From: Granulosicoccus sp964435305
Lineage (GTDB): Bacteria; Pseudomonadota; Gammaproteobacteria; Granulosicoccales; Granulosicoccaceae
Reading direction: 5' to 3'
Length of the DNA: 64,000 bases
NCBI GenBank assembly: GCA_964435305.1
Contig: CAYSZH010000001.1
Span: 15,450 to 79,449 of the forward strand
Every line of letters starts with the position of its first letter. The stretch's first letter is position 1. Both the position numbers and the translations under genes were made by a program. Below, piece by piece: positions 34,568 to 43,621 of the stretch. The notes below the pieces were generated by a model. It searched no databases. It saw only the letters and a list, made by a program, of their open reading frames with translations, and was not told where the DNA came from.

Positions 34568-34979
34568 CTGGTCGTTCCACCAATCACATTGATTTCTCCA
34601 CTGCCCCTATTTTACTGTGCGGAGCAGCTTACGCAATGTGATATAGCGCGGTTATCCAACCGCAATATTCATACCCTAAGTCAAAGCTGGGGATTACTCG
34701 TGTAAATTAATAGACCGTGGGCTTTTTTTAGCCCTAATTTATCGATAATACAGGCAACCTTAGATCTGGCGCACAGATCGTCAGACGCGTGACGCAGCAC
34801 GTCTTTAACTGCTTACGTTTAAGTGTAGACCGCCGATCAGAATTAGAGTTCTAAATGTTGGATTACCGGTATCTTTGGTAATGTAGACGGGGTTACTAGA
34901 GGTGCACAGTTTAAGTGCACTGTGAGCTGTTCCACAGCTTATTTGTGATTAAACAATATGATTGCTTAAACAAAATGCC
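34568..34979. other. Gene-free region between clpS and the polysaccharide operon
   Basis: No gene is seen in 412 bases. Several inverted repeats occur: TAAATTA (34703-34709) with TAATTTA (34735-34741) enclosing GGGCT/AGCCC with a six-T loop (34719-34734); and ATTACC with GGTAAT around 34862-34882. Near 34905-34945, CACAGT/ACTGTG and AGCTGT-TCC-ACAGCT are 35-75 bases past the ligase stop and may end the long minus-strand operon, although no T-tract is present. Confidence 0.4.
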
Positions 34980-36740
34980 TTAGCGCTTCTTTTTTAGACG
35001 ATTGCGCGCTTGCGTACTATTGGCACGGCCAGTGGTTCGCTCTTTCACCTTGCGACGCTGACCTGCCGGTGCTGGTATTAACCTCGGAGCTTCTGCTACC
35101 TCTGCCGAAACTGATTCAACGCGCTCTGGCCGCTTTTCAAAGGCATTTGTGCGACGCTTTTTTGGCTTAGCCTGGGCTGCGCGTAATTGCGCATAAATCA
35201 CCTGCATGCAGACAAAGTAAGCCCAAAAATATGAGGTGTACTCTAAGTTGACCGCTCGTGAGCCAAAAAGGCTGATAATGGCATAACACACCGTCATGGA
35301 AGCGCCACCGATGCCGATGGCCCTGATAAATAAATCATCCCTGTTACGACTGAGCACCCTCCCCATATGAAACGAATAGCCCAATATTAAAAGGAACAGG
35401 GCTAACGCTGGCAAGCCCATTTGTGTTGCGATGTACAAATAGGTACTGTGCGGATCGCTTTCTTGAATGTCCCGTTCCGTGTACTGGCTTTTTAACTTTT
35501 TGAACCCTTTAAAACCCTTACCCAAAATAGGGCTTTCAACAATCATTTTGCCAGCGGCACGCCAGAGGATGAGCCGATGCTCGGAGCTGTCATCTAATTC
35601 GGGTGCTGCCGATGAGATCACTTTCTCCTCGCTACCAAAAATTCGAGCTTTGATTGCTTGCGGAAACAGCGACGGAAAAAGCAACAAAGCACAGACGGAT
35701 ATTGTCAGCCAAAACAGCAAAAAACCCTTTCCCTTGTAGTAGCCAGCCATAAACCCACCAACGGCTATGGCAAGGTATGCACCGCGAGAAAAGGTACTGA
35801 TAAGCACTTTGGCACCGATCAGAAAATAGGGGGTCAAAAGCCAGGCGCGAATGTCGCGCATGTAGACAACAAAGAGCGCCACTAAAGGCAGCATGGTGTA
35901 GGCAACAAAACCACCAAACATATTAGGCTGCCGATGTGGGCCGCCAATTCGGCTCTTATCAATACTCGAATTGCCCATTTTATCGAGCATCTCAGGCACC
36001 GAATAAAGGACCAATACAATGGAGCCCATACACATGTACAAGATTACCCGTTTTGCGATATCAACACTGCGAATGCAGCTTAGAGCGATGAAATACAAGA
36101 AAAACTGATCAATCCAGGCTTTGTAATTAAGCACTTCGCCATAAAGAAAATAGGCATACCCACCCGGCTCCCGCAAAATCGTCAATCCGGATACTGCCGA
36201 TATTGCTGCAAAGGCGAATACTGTGGTGGTGCCAGCAGGCCACGCCAGCCAGCCACGGCCTTCGTCGAGCGCTCGCATTACGGTCGCAAAGAGGCCGAGC
36301 AATATGAGCATGTTAGTGCCATTGACGCCAGGCGCTATGGGAATAACAAATGTGGTAGAGAACGGGAGGTATAACAAGAAGCAGGCAAGCACAAGCTCCA
36401 CACTTCGAAATGCGCTGACCAAAACATACAGCCCCATTAAGCCTGCAAGCGTATATAACGGAATGGCATCCCAGGGGCCCGTGAGTGCGACGGCCACACC
36501 CAGTAACCCGGGCATCATCAAAAACAGAATGACAGGTCTCAGGCCTTCCCAAGTGGGCCAGCCATGGACCATGCCCGCGCGCAGGGCTTCTTTACGCGAC
36601 TTTAGCCTGCGTCCACGGCGCGAGCCAAGGCGTTCTTCCCTACGCTGTTTTCTCTCCATCGCCACACGTTCGGCGATCGACTCACTCCCCCCTTGAAGGG
36701 CGCTCTCGTCAACGTGCTGAAATGGATTTGTAGAGGCCAT
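34980..36740 (-). CDS. O-antigen ligase/polymerase family membrane protein
   Basis: A 586-residue protein with about twelve membrane helices between residues 65 and 495. The Wzy_C/WaaL signature is the large periplasmic loop around 380-450: HRLILWRAAGKMIVESPILG then KGFKGFK and DPHSTYLYIATQMG, with the conserved histidine. Both termini are cytoplasmic and very basic (ERKQRREERLGSRRGRR; RKVKERTTGRANST...KKR), about 60-70 residues each, which is unusual. It either polymerises repeat units (Wzy) or ligates the polymer. As the last gene of a Wzx-containing operon, a Wzy role is more likely. It overlaps the deacetylase gene by 32 bp. Confidence 0.85.
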   Translation of the reverse strand: MASTNPFQHVDESALQGGSESIAERVAMERKQRREERLGSRRGRRLKSRKEALRAGMVHGWPTWEGLRPVILFLMMPGLLGVAVALTGPWDAIPLYTLAGLMGLYVLVSAFRSVELVLACFLLYLPFSTTFVIPIAPGVNGTNMLILLGLFATVMRALDEGRGWLAWPAGTTTVFAFAAISAVSGLTILREPGGYAYFLYGEVLNYKAWIDQFFLYFIALSCIRSVDIAKRVILYMCMGSIVLVLYSVPEMLDKMGNSSIDKSRIGGPHRQPNMFGGFVAYTMLPLVALFVVYMRDIRAWLLTPYFLIGAKVLISTFSRGAYLAIAVGGFMAGYYKGKGFLLFWLTISVCALLLFPSLFPQAIKARIFGSEEKVISSAAPELDDSSEHRLILWRAAGKMIVESPILGKGFKGFKKLKSQYTERDIQESDPHSTYLYIATQMGLPALALFLLILGYSFHMGRVLSRNRDDLFIRAIGIGGASMTVCYAIISLFGSRAVNLEYTSYFWAYFVCMQVIYAQLRAAQAKPKKRRTNAFEKRPERVESVSAEVAEAPRLIPAPAGQRRKVKERTTGRANSTQARNRLKKKR

Positions 36741-37473
36741 GATAAAGCCGGTTACCTAGTATTCGTTTGACCAATAGTTTTCCGCGTTGCTTGTTCTTTT
36801 GCACCGCGTAGTACACAGGATCGGGTGATACGATCCGATTGAATTCCTTTAGCGATGTGGTACGTCGAATCGCCACACGATTAAGCGGCTCTAAAGAAAC
36901 CAAATCGGGCTCAGTTACTGTACCCAAACCTGACCCAAAAAGCTGCGCATATCCAAGCCTGCGACAAAGCTCCAGGGTTTGCTGCTTATAGCGGCCACCA
37001 GGAAAAGAGATTGACCTCACAGTTTCCCCACACTGCTCGCTTAAGCGCTCTCGGCTCTGAACCAGTTCACGTTCTGCTTCTTTTTCGTCTAAATCATCGA
37101 AAAATCGGTGAGTGACCCCATGCGAGCCAATCTCCATGCCCGCTGCAGCCATTTGCCGCAAATGGTTGGGTGAAACAAAGTGTGGCCGTTCACCTACAAA
37201 CCCCGATGTCACGAACAAATACGCTTGCATTCCCCGTTCGGCCAACAGCGGCATAGCAATATCAAAATTGGAGATATGCCCATCATCGAACGTTATGACA
37301 ATATCTGGTGCTGTTTGTGCCTGCTCACGAATCAAATCTACATTACGATCTTTAATGGCATCGAGCTGCGCAACGAACTGCTCCTCTGACACCGCATAGG
37401 GTAAGTCTTCAGCATCTATTAGCGATGTGTCATTGCCACGATACAAACCGTGATACATCAATACGATAGTCAC
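36709..37473 (-). CDS. Polysaccharide deacetylase (NodB/CE4)
   Basis: A 254-residue deacetylase. Motif 1 is ITFDDGH (catalytic base and metal Asp), motif 2 GSHGVTH (metal histidines) and motif 3 SFPGGRY. LMYHGLY at the N-terminus is the usual CE4 start. GTG at 37473 forms a GTGA overlap with the stop of the preceding GT2 and has GGTGGA upstream. No signal peptide is seen, so it may act on lipid-linked precursors in the cytoplasm or need another route. It would remove N-acetyl or O-acetyl groups from the polysaccharide. Confidence 0.88.
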   Translation of the reverse strand: MTIVLMYHGLYRGNDTSLIDAEDLPYAVSEEQFVAQLDAIKDRNVDLIREQAQTAPDIVITFDDGHISNFDIAMPLLAERGMQAYLFVTSGFVGERPHFVSPNHLRQMAAAGMEIGSHGVTHRFFDDLDEKEAERELVQSRERLSEQCGETVRSISFPGGRYKQQTLELCRRLGYAQLFGSGLGTVTEPDLVSLEPLNRVAIRRTTSLKEFNRIVSPDPVYYAVQKNKQRGKLLVKRILGNRLYHGLYKSISAR

Positions 37474-38600
37474 GATTGTTTCCACCTGACATTGGCATTA
37501 CCAGTGAAATAACGAAACGCCCCAACAACGGCAGCCGCATTGAGCTGCAGAAACACCTTTATAAAGTTAACCAGCTTGTTGTTATAATTTTTAGTGCTCA
37601 ACAGAGCCGCTAGACCAAGCCCATAGAATACCAATTGTGCAAACAGCATTGTGTAAAGAAAGATGCCAGTTCCTAATAGCGAGGCGAAAAAAGCAAGCAA
37701 CATGGCATAAGGCACCAATAAGCGAAACACTTTATGTGAAACAAATTGCCAACAAACCGGATTTTTTGCAGGTGAAAACAACCAAAGATTTCGCCTAAAC
37801 GACTGGAAATTGCCCGACAAGGTGCGCGCTTTTCTGCGAAATTCGCCGCTGGCCTGCGCCTCAGCTTGATCAAATACAACTGCCTCTTGGGTAAACACAG
37901 TGCGCTTTCCACGTGCTAATAACGATACTGGTGTATCAAAATCATCAAGCAGCACATCTTTTGCGTGCGGAACGAAGTCTTTCCTTGCTATTGCATACAA
38001 AGCGCCCGTGGCGCCTGTAGTCGAAAACAAGCGACTCTCGTTCTGCCTAATCCATTTTTCATAGCGCCAGTAAAGACCAACGTTGGCCGATTCAACACCT
38101 TGATCATCTGCCAGCACCAGTTCGCCACTGACAGCACCAACGTCATCGTGCAATAAATAACTTACCAATGATTTAATACAATTCGCTGATACCTCTTGTC
38201 GAGCGTCCATAAACACGATGATATCACCCGTTGCATTCTCAACCCCAACGTTTAATGCCGATGGTTTACCCGCTGCAGGTGCGTACTTGAGTACTGTGAT
38301 GGGCAAGTCGCTTGTACTGGCTTCATTCAAAAGCGTCACAGTGTCGTCGGTAGACCCATCCGATACAAACACCACCTCTAAGTTTTCTTTGGGGTAATCA
38401 AGCGCTCGAAGTGTTGCCACTTTTTGTTGAATATGGCAGGCCTCATTGTGCGCTGCGATAACAATGCTGACACTTGGCCATTGATCAAAGCTTAGCGCAA
38501 CAAGATCAGATTTTGCACGGGCTTTTATATGCAATACAAGGGGAAATATGCAATACGTATAGATACAAAATAAAACAGCAAATAAGAATAACCAGATCAT
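37470..38600 (-). CDS. Family 2 glycosyltransferase, membrane-bound (paralogue of 3467-4591)
   Basis: A 376-residue GT2 with an N-terminal helix, SIVIAAHNEA, VFVSDGSTDDT, IVFMDARQ, LLDDFDTP, FRRKARTLSGNFQSF and C-terminal membrane helices. Stretches such as VGAVSGELVLADD and GLYWRYEKWIRQNES are nearly identical to the gene at 3467-4591, so the two are close paralogues. It overlaps the flippase stop by 4 bp (ATGA). Role: sugar addition during repeat-unit assembly. Confidence 0.88.
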   Translation of the reverse strand: MIWLFLFAVLFCIYTYCIFPLVLHIKARAKSDLVALSFDQWPSVSIVIAAHNEACHIQQKVATLRALDYPKENLEVVFVSDGSTDDTVTLLNEASTSDLPITVLKYAPAAGKPSALNVGVENATGDIIVFMDARQEVSANCIKSLVSYLLHDDVGAVSGELVLADDQGVESANVGLYWRYEKWIRQNESRLFSTTGATGALYAIARKDFVPHAKDVLLDDFDTPVSLLARGKRTVFTQEAVVFDQAEAQASGEFRRKARTLSGNFQSFRRNLWLFSPAKNPVCWQFVSHKVFRLLVPYAMLLAFFASLLGTGIFLYTMLFAQLVFYGLGLAALLSTKNYNNKLVNFIKVFLQLNAAAVVGAFRYFTGNANVRWKQS

Positions 38601-40078
38601 TCTGTTGGCTCCACTTTGGAACCGCGCAGGTGGCCAACTATCAAGTTTCGTATGCTGGTATCGATAAGCACAGCACCCACTCCCAGCAGGCAGGTACCAA
38701 TGGCACCTTTAACAAGCAAATTGTAAACGTCAGAGCCCATATCCAACTTAAAGAGCAGTGCATACACAAACAAGCTCATCAGCAGAGCAAAAAACGGTGT
38801 GCGAAAATTGATATCAAAAGACACTAGTTTAAACGACCGATAAGCAACGGCTAGCATAAAAACAGCAAACGAAATAATAGTGACAGCAGCTGCACCCAAT
38901 ATGCCGAAGATCGGTATGAACAGTATGTTAAGCGCCAGGTTGAGCAGCGTTGCTACAGCACCCCAAACCATAAACACTTTGGTGTTCTTTTTGATATACA
39001 AGCCGGCAGCCAGAAAGTGCATCGAGCCATCGAGCAAAAAGCTCAATGCGACAAATGGGATAATAACGGTGCCAGGTGCGTATTTTGGACTAGCCAGAAA
39101 ATTCAATAAATGAGGTGCAACTAAAGAAAATATCGCAATAAACGGTATACCTAAAACAAGATAGGCATTTAACCCGGTACTTAAAAACGATTTTGTTTCA
39201 GCTTCCCCTTCACCTTCCCAAAGCTGCATAAAGTGAGGCCGAATTGCCTGCACTAGAGCGGTGAGTAAAATGATATCCAAATATGATGTCAGGTTGTAGG
39301 ATGCCGAGTACATCCCCAATGCATTAACACCCAACATAGCTTCTATGATGTAGCGATCGCTTAAACGCAAGACCAATCCCAGCGATTCAAGCATCATCAA
39401 TGGAAAGCCGTACAGTAGCATGGCTTTCCCCAGCGGCGCTGAAATTTCCGCCCAGCTGAAACTAAAATCTGGCCGGTACTTTTTGGCCGCAAAAACGACA
39501 CCAACCAGCTCTGCCAACAACAAAGAGACAAGCACAAAATACGGGTTTAGCTTACCAGTGAACAACAGGGCAAGCATAAGAAAAAGGTGCAAATAGCGGA
39601 TCAGAATTTGTGCAAAACCCACCACGGCACTGCGCTGTTGAGCGCGCAGGAAGTTTAGAATGCCGCTGCTAAGTAAACGCAAGAACACGGTGCCTGAGGC
39701 AATTAAAAACAGGCTGGATATATCGCTGTGCTGCAACAGGTTTGGCAAAACAGCAAACCCAACAATAAGCCATATTAGCGTAGTGACAGAGGCAAACAAC
39801 AAAAACAGCAAACTCACAGTGCTATTTAATTGGCCTAGCGAATGGGCAATATTATTATTTTTTATTTGAGCGAAAAAGCGAATGACCGCATGTTGCATAC
39901 CCAACTTACCAAACGCAATAAACAAGGTCAGGCTGGATGTGATCAAACCCAGAATGCCGTACTCTTCGACGGACAAGTTACGCGTAAGAATAGGAAACGA
40001 TATAACACCAGCAATTGCTGCCAGCATGCCAGCTGAGGCATAGTTTCTGATGTGCTTTAATGCACCGGATGCGGCCAC
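38597..40078 (-). CDS. Polysaccharide flippase (Wzx, MOP superfamily)
   Basis: About 493 residues with 12-14 membrane helices. The beginning LKHIRNYASAGMLAAIAGVI then SFPILTRNLSVEEYGILGL is typical of Wzx/RfbX oligosaccharide translocases. The frame is open to 40189, but that overlaps the upstream gene; GTG at 40078 with CAGG upstream, 16 bp after the preceding stop, is preferred. It moves the undecaprenyl-linked repeat unit to the periplasm. Confidence 0.9.
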   Translation of the reverse strand: MAASGALKHIRNYASAGMLAAIAGVISFPILTRNLSVEEYGILGLITSSLTLFIAFGKLGMQHAVIRFFAQIKNNNIAHSLGQLNSTVSLLFLLFASVTTLIWLIVGFAVLPNLLQHSDISSLFLIASGTVFLRLLSSGILNFLRAQQRSAVVGFAQILIRYLHLFLMLALLFTGKLNPYFVLVSLLLAELVGVVFAAKKYRPDFSFSWAEISAPLGKAMLLYGFPLMMLESLGLVLRLSDRYIIEAMLGVNALGMYSASYNLTSYLDIILLTALVQAIRPHFMQLWEGEGEAETKSFLSTGLNAYLVLGIPFIAIFSLVAPHLLNFLASPKYAPGTVIIPFVALSFLLDGSMHFLAAGLYIKKNTKVFMVWGAVATLLNLALNILFIPIFGILGAAAVTIISFAVFMLAVAYRSFKLVSFDINFRTPFFALLMSLFVYALLFKLDMGSDVYNLLVKGAIGTCLLGVGAVLIDTSIRNLIVGHLRGSKVEPTE

Positions 40079-40094
40079 AGTAGTACGACCTGCG

Positions 40095-41030
40095 TTAAGC
40101 GGCTTGCTTGAAAGGTTCGTAAAGTGAGCTCGCCGAACAAAACTCACAACCCTCCGTTCCGGCCCAGGCCAACCCTTCCTGCATTTCATCTAGAAAACGA
40201 CGTACATCATCTGCTGTTTGAGGATAGGGCGATGCTTTTTCAATAATTTCCATAGAGTGGAACATCATATTGATGTTGATCACTTCTTTTTCTGAGTATT
40301 TTTTTAAGTGGTACAGAACAATATCTTTCATCTGCGACACAGAAGAAAACCAGGGGCGAAACCACTGCGGGGTGCGTCTTAGCAGCCGGGGTTTGACGGT
40401 AATCGGTGCTTCCAGAATACGATTTTCGCTATAAGGGCCTGCAATTATAATCTCGTCACTAGCTGGAAAATAGGGCTGCTTTGGCGCTCGGCGAAAATCA
40501 ACAACCGTAGGCGGCTCTTGCCATTTAATGTGAGGCGTGACGCTGGTATCCACTTTATAACCAAGCGATTGCAGACTATTTAACGAATGTGCGTTAGCAC
40601 CGTAACGCCCTGCTCTGAAACTGGTCGGTTTATAGCCAAAACAGTCCTCAAATAGATTCGATAGATTAGCTAGTTTCTGGCGCTCAATTTCGGGTGCATA
40701 GGAGCATTGAAACGTGGGGCTGTCAATGCCGGCATAGTCCTGGTACTTTTTCTCAGGCTCGATGAAGTCGGCATGCAAGTGAGTGCCCAGTTCAAAATTT
40801 CCCTGCATCTGATTAATCGCCTGCACACTTGCCGCATCTTCCATGACTTCTACGGTCAGTAAATAGGTTGGTACGGCAGAAACAGCGTCAAAAGCCGGTT
40901 GCAGGCGATTAGGCAAGCCTTCTGTTATGGATTCGAAACGCAGCGGCTTGGATCGAATCCAATTTGGGTCATGATCACACTCAGTATCGATTGTAATCGT
41001 CAGCAGCACGCGCCGCGTTTTACTCACCAC
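40095..41030 (-). CDS. Divergent polysaccharide-deacetylase-like protein
   Basis: About 311 residues. It carries variant CE4-type motifs: LTITIDTECDHD in place of TFDDG, FELGTHLHADF (metal histidines) in place of HSxxH, and FRAGRYG as motif 3. MMFHSMEI near residue 267 supplies the last histidine. No signal peptide is seen. The frame opens with three close GTG codons (41039, 41030, 41027); AGGTG six bases before 41030 favours that one. It overlaps the GT4 end by 11 bp. A metal-dependent deacetylase or hydrolase acting on a glycan is likely, but substrate is unknown. Confidence 0.75.
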   Translation of the reverse strand: MVSKTRRVLLTITIDTECDHDPNWIRSKPLRFESITEGLPNRLQPAFDAVSAVPTYLLTVEVMEDAASVQAINQMQGNFELGTHLHADFIEPEKKYQDYAGIDSPTFQCSYAPEIERQKLANLSNLFEDCFGYKPTSFRAGRYGANAHSLNSLQSLGYKVDTSVTPHIKWQEPPTVVDFRRAPKQPYFPASDEIIIAGPYSENRILEAPITVKPRLLRRTPQWFRPWFSSVSQMKDIVLYHLKKYSEKEVININMMFHSMEIIEKASPYPQTADDVRRFLDEMQEGLAWAGTEGCEFCSASSLYEPFKQAA

Positions 41031-42213
41031 GGTAAACACCTATAAGTTGACTGGTGACTTTTTCCATGCCGTACTGCTCCTCAACTAAACGCCGCCCGTT
41101 TTTACCCATCTGCGTGTTGCTCGATCGATCGTCGTAACACTTAAGCAACAACGTAGCCAGGGCATCTGTATCGCCTGCTTCAAATAAATGTCCACCCACA
41201 CCTTCTTCAATGAGATCCCGATTGCCGCCGATATTGGTGGCAACTACCGCCAGGGCTGCATTCATGGCTTCGATAACCGAATTTGGCAAGCCTTCCGCAA
41301 ACGAGGGCTGTACATACAAATCTAGCCCACTATAAAAAGCAGCGGTATCTTTGACTGTGCCTAAAAACTCCACGTCTTTCTCGATACCCAAATCGGCAAT
41401 CTGCTGTCGCAGTACGGGCTCATAACTTCCATCTCCTGCCAAAGTCACTTTAAACCTGGCACCCGGTGAACGCTGCTTCGCCTTGGCAAGTCCTTCCAAC
41501 AGGACATGCACACCTTTTATTTCGCGTAGGCGACCACAATAACCAATCGTGAACTGGCTGTTATTGGACACAAGCGCCGGTGCATCTGCCGTGTCTATAC
41601 CATTTGGAATCAAGGCAATTTGATCGGGCCTGAAACCAGTGCTCAATAGCTTATCCTTGGTTTCAGCACTGATGGTTTGCACGTAATCAACATTTTTCAT
41701 AGCGCTGCGCATCACAATGTTCAACGGATACCAGCGTTTGCGAGGATCCAGCACACCACCTTCAAATTCAAAGTAACCAGAGATTTTTGTGATGATTGGA
41801 ATGCCCACTATTGGCCGTACCAGCCCTGCCATGGTGGTTAGCAGCCGCGTGATATGGATATGCATGCAATCAAAATCTTTGCGGTGTTTTATCAGGAAAA
41901 ACGCAAACTTGCTCATCATCAAAATAGAACCGATCATTTTGATGTGGGGGTAGTCTATCCGCCGCAATCGAATGCCGTCGATATCCTCTTCTAACGCCTG
42001 GTTCTCGATCACCATTGGTGCAACGTACTCTACATGCACACCACGCTGATGCAGGGCTTGCGCCAGTTTCATTGCCTGATTTTCCGCACCGCCCAAACCT
42101 GGGAAGCGGCTGTCGATAACAAACAATACTCGAAGCGGATTTACGCGTGGCATGTCAGCACCCGAACCACTTGGCTGGGAATCATCACTGGAGAGTCGCT
42201 GCAAGGCCGTCAT
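41020..42213 (-). CDS. Family 4 glycosyltransferase
   Basis: A 397-residue GT-B enzyme. N-lobe: VIDSRFPGLGGAENQAMKLA. C-lobe: GYCGRLREIKGVHVLLEGLA, LAGDGSYEP, and the retaining-enzyme E-x7-E motif within SFAEGLPNSVIEAMNA. It has no signal sequence. It probably adds a sugar to the growing lipid-linked repeat. The start overlaps the beta-barrel gene stop by 4 bp. Confidence 0.92.
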   Translation of the reverse strand: MTALQRLSSDDSQPSGSGADMPRVNPLRVLFVIDSRFPGLGGAENQAMKLAQALHQRGVHVEYVAPMVIENQALEEDIDGIRLRRIDYPHIKMIGSILMMSKFAFFLIKHRKDFDCMHIHITRLLTTMAGLVRPIVGIPIITKISGYFEFEGGVLDPRKRWYPLNIVMRSAMKNVDYVQTISAETKDKLLSTGFRPDQIALIPNGIDTADAPALVSNNSQFTIGYCGRLREIKGVHVLLEGLAKAKQRSPGARFKVTLAGDGSYEPVLRQQIADLGIEKDVEFLGTVKDTAAFYSGLDLYVQPSFAEGLPNSVIEAMNAALAVVATNIGGNRDLIEEGVGGHLFEAGDTDALATLLLKCYDDRSSNTQMGKNGRRLVEEQYGMEKVTSQLIGVYRGE

Positions 42214-43580
42214 TGAAGCAAGGACTTAAGTTCGATTGTCAGATCTTTGCCGGCACGCGTGGGGGGCGCCCATCGCAAACCAAGGGTTAGCCGACTTTCA
42301 GTGACATCAATATCCTCTAAAGGCTGGCCCTGGGCTCGCGTGATTGAGCCTTCGTTAGTGCTAAAGCGAAAGCCTAAATCCAGTTCGAAACTTCGGCTTA
42401 TTTGCCTGGCAAACTGAGCGATGCCCAAAACCGAGCTGGTATTGTCATCGCGGTTAAGAAATTCCTGTTGCTCATATCCCAGAGAGAGTGCGGCACGCCA
42501 ACGGGTACCTAAGCGACGCCCATAACTGCTACCTGCAAAGTAGCTGCGGAAATCTTCCAGGTTAGCGACCGCAGTAGCGTCCGCTGCACTGGTTAGTAAA
42601 CGAAAATCAGATTGGCTTGCTCCAACAAATACATCAAAATTGGAACGGCTTTCAGTGAAGTCATAACCCACTCGTATACGGGTTTCGTCGAAGACACCGT
42701 CACCATTGGGTATAAGACCCGTGCCCTCTGATATCAGGGTTTCGATTGTGGAGAGCGTCTGATCACGTAGATCTCGGTTCAGCTCTATTGCGATATTGGA
42801 TTCTGGTGTCATTTGTCGACCCAGAAAAAACCGAGCATTTACACCGTTTATCGATTCGGTATCCGTGGAGAAGTTGGTACCACCGAGCTGCGCTTCGTAG
42901 TTAATGGTGCCACGCGAACGCCTCCAAAATGCAGCGAGTGTCGCTCGGTTGGAATCTTCCTCTAAGGTATCGTCCGGGTTATCCACGAAGATATCGCCAA
43001 AGGAAAATCCGAAGGTATTACCCGAATCTGTATCGACTTCCCAGCTCGCTGTGGCGTTGTACAGCTGTTCCAATTCAGCGTCATCCTCACTTTGATTGAT
43101 GTACAGCAAGCGAGCATTAACGCGACTAAACGAATCCAGATCGTAGACAAATTGCGGACCAGTAACAAACACATTACGGCGGGTGTTTTGTAAATCATCG
43201 ATCGGCTGTAGTGCATCGTTAGCACGCACACCACCAAGAATATCGCCGATATACCATGAGAACGATCGAGGAGTGATGTTGATTTCGGCCGCACCAAGAA
43301 ACTGCGTTATGGCGGCGAAATCTTCATCCGGGTCATCGAGCTGGCCTTGCGAAAACAGATCTCCAGCAAATGCGCCTGTAAATACCCGCCCTTTTTGCTC
43401 ACCAAATACGCCGAACTGCGTGGTGCCTATCTGGCCTTCAATTTCGGAGCCTGCATTTTCACCAGTGACATTGTCGGATGCACTAACCGTGGCGAAACCT
43501 TCAAAGCCAATTTCAAGTGCTGCAGCGATCCCGGGAATAAAAAACAGAAAAACACAAACAATGAGGTTTCGGTGCAACAC
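42210..43580 (-). CDS. Predicted outer-membrane beta-barrel of the exopolysaccharide locus
   Basis: A 456-residue protein with a signal peptide (cleaved near ALA/ALE, residue 20-22) and many alternating amphipathic strands rich in Tyr, Phe, Arg and Asn. The last strand (DLTIELKSLLQ) is weakly like a barrel end. Position and composition fit the VpsM/EpsL-like surface-polysaccharide barrels found beside Wza-like genes. It may form the outer-membrane channel or a regulator of export, as the Wza partner here lacks a C-terminal helix region. Confidence 0.75.
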   Translation of the reverse strand: MLHRNLIVCVFLFFIPGIAAALEIGFEGFATVSASDNVTGENAGSEIEGQIGTTQFGVFGEQKGRVFTGAFAGDLFSQGQLDDPDEDFAAITQFLGAAEINITPRSFSWYIGDILGGVRANDALQPIDDLQNTRRNVFVTGPQFVYDLDSFSRVNARLLYINQSEDDAELEQLYNATASWEVDTDSGNTFGFSFGDIFVDNPDDTLEEDSNRATLAAFWRRSRGTINYEAQLGGTNFSTDTESINGVNARFFLGRQMTPESNIAIELNRDLRDQTLSTIETLISEGTGLIPNGDGVFDETRIRVGYDFTESRSNFDVFVGASQSDFRLLTSAADATAVANLEDFRSYFAGSSYGRRLGTRWRAALSLGYEQQEFLNRDDNTSSVLGIAQFARQISRSFELDLGFRFSTNEGSITRAQGQPLEDIDVTESRLTLGLRWAPPTRAGKDLTIELKSLLQ

Positions 43581-43621
43581 TTTATTATTATCCTACTATT
43601 GTACGACACGCTAAGGTGCGT

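Noticed and set aside
34703..34741. Intrinsic terminator with GGGCT-TTTTTT-AGCCC
   Set aside because: The T-run is in the loop, not after the stem, and no gene ends next to it.
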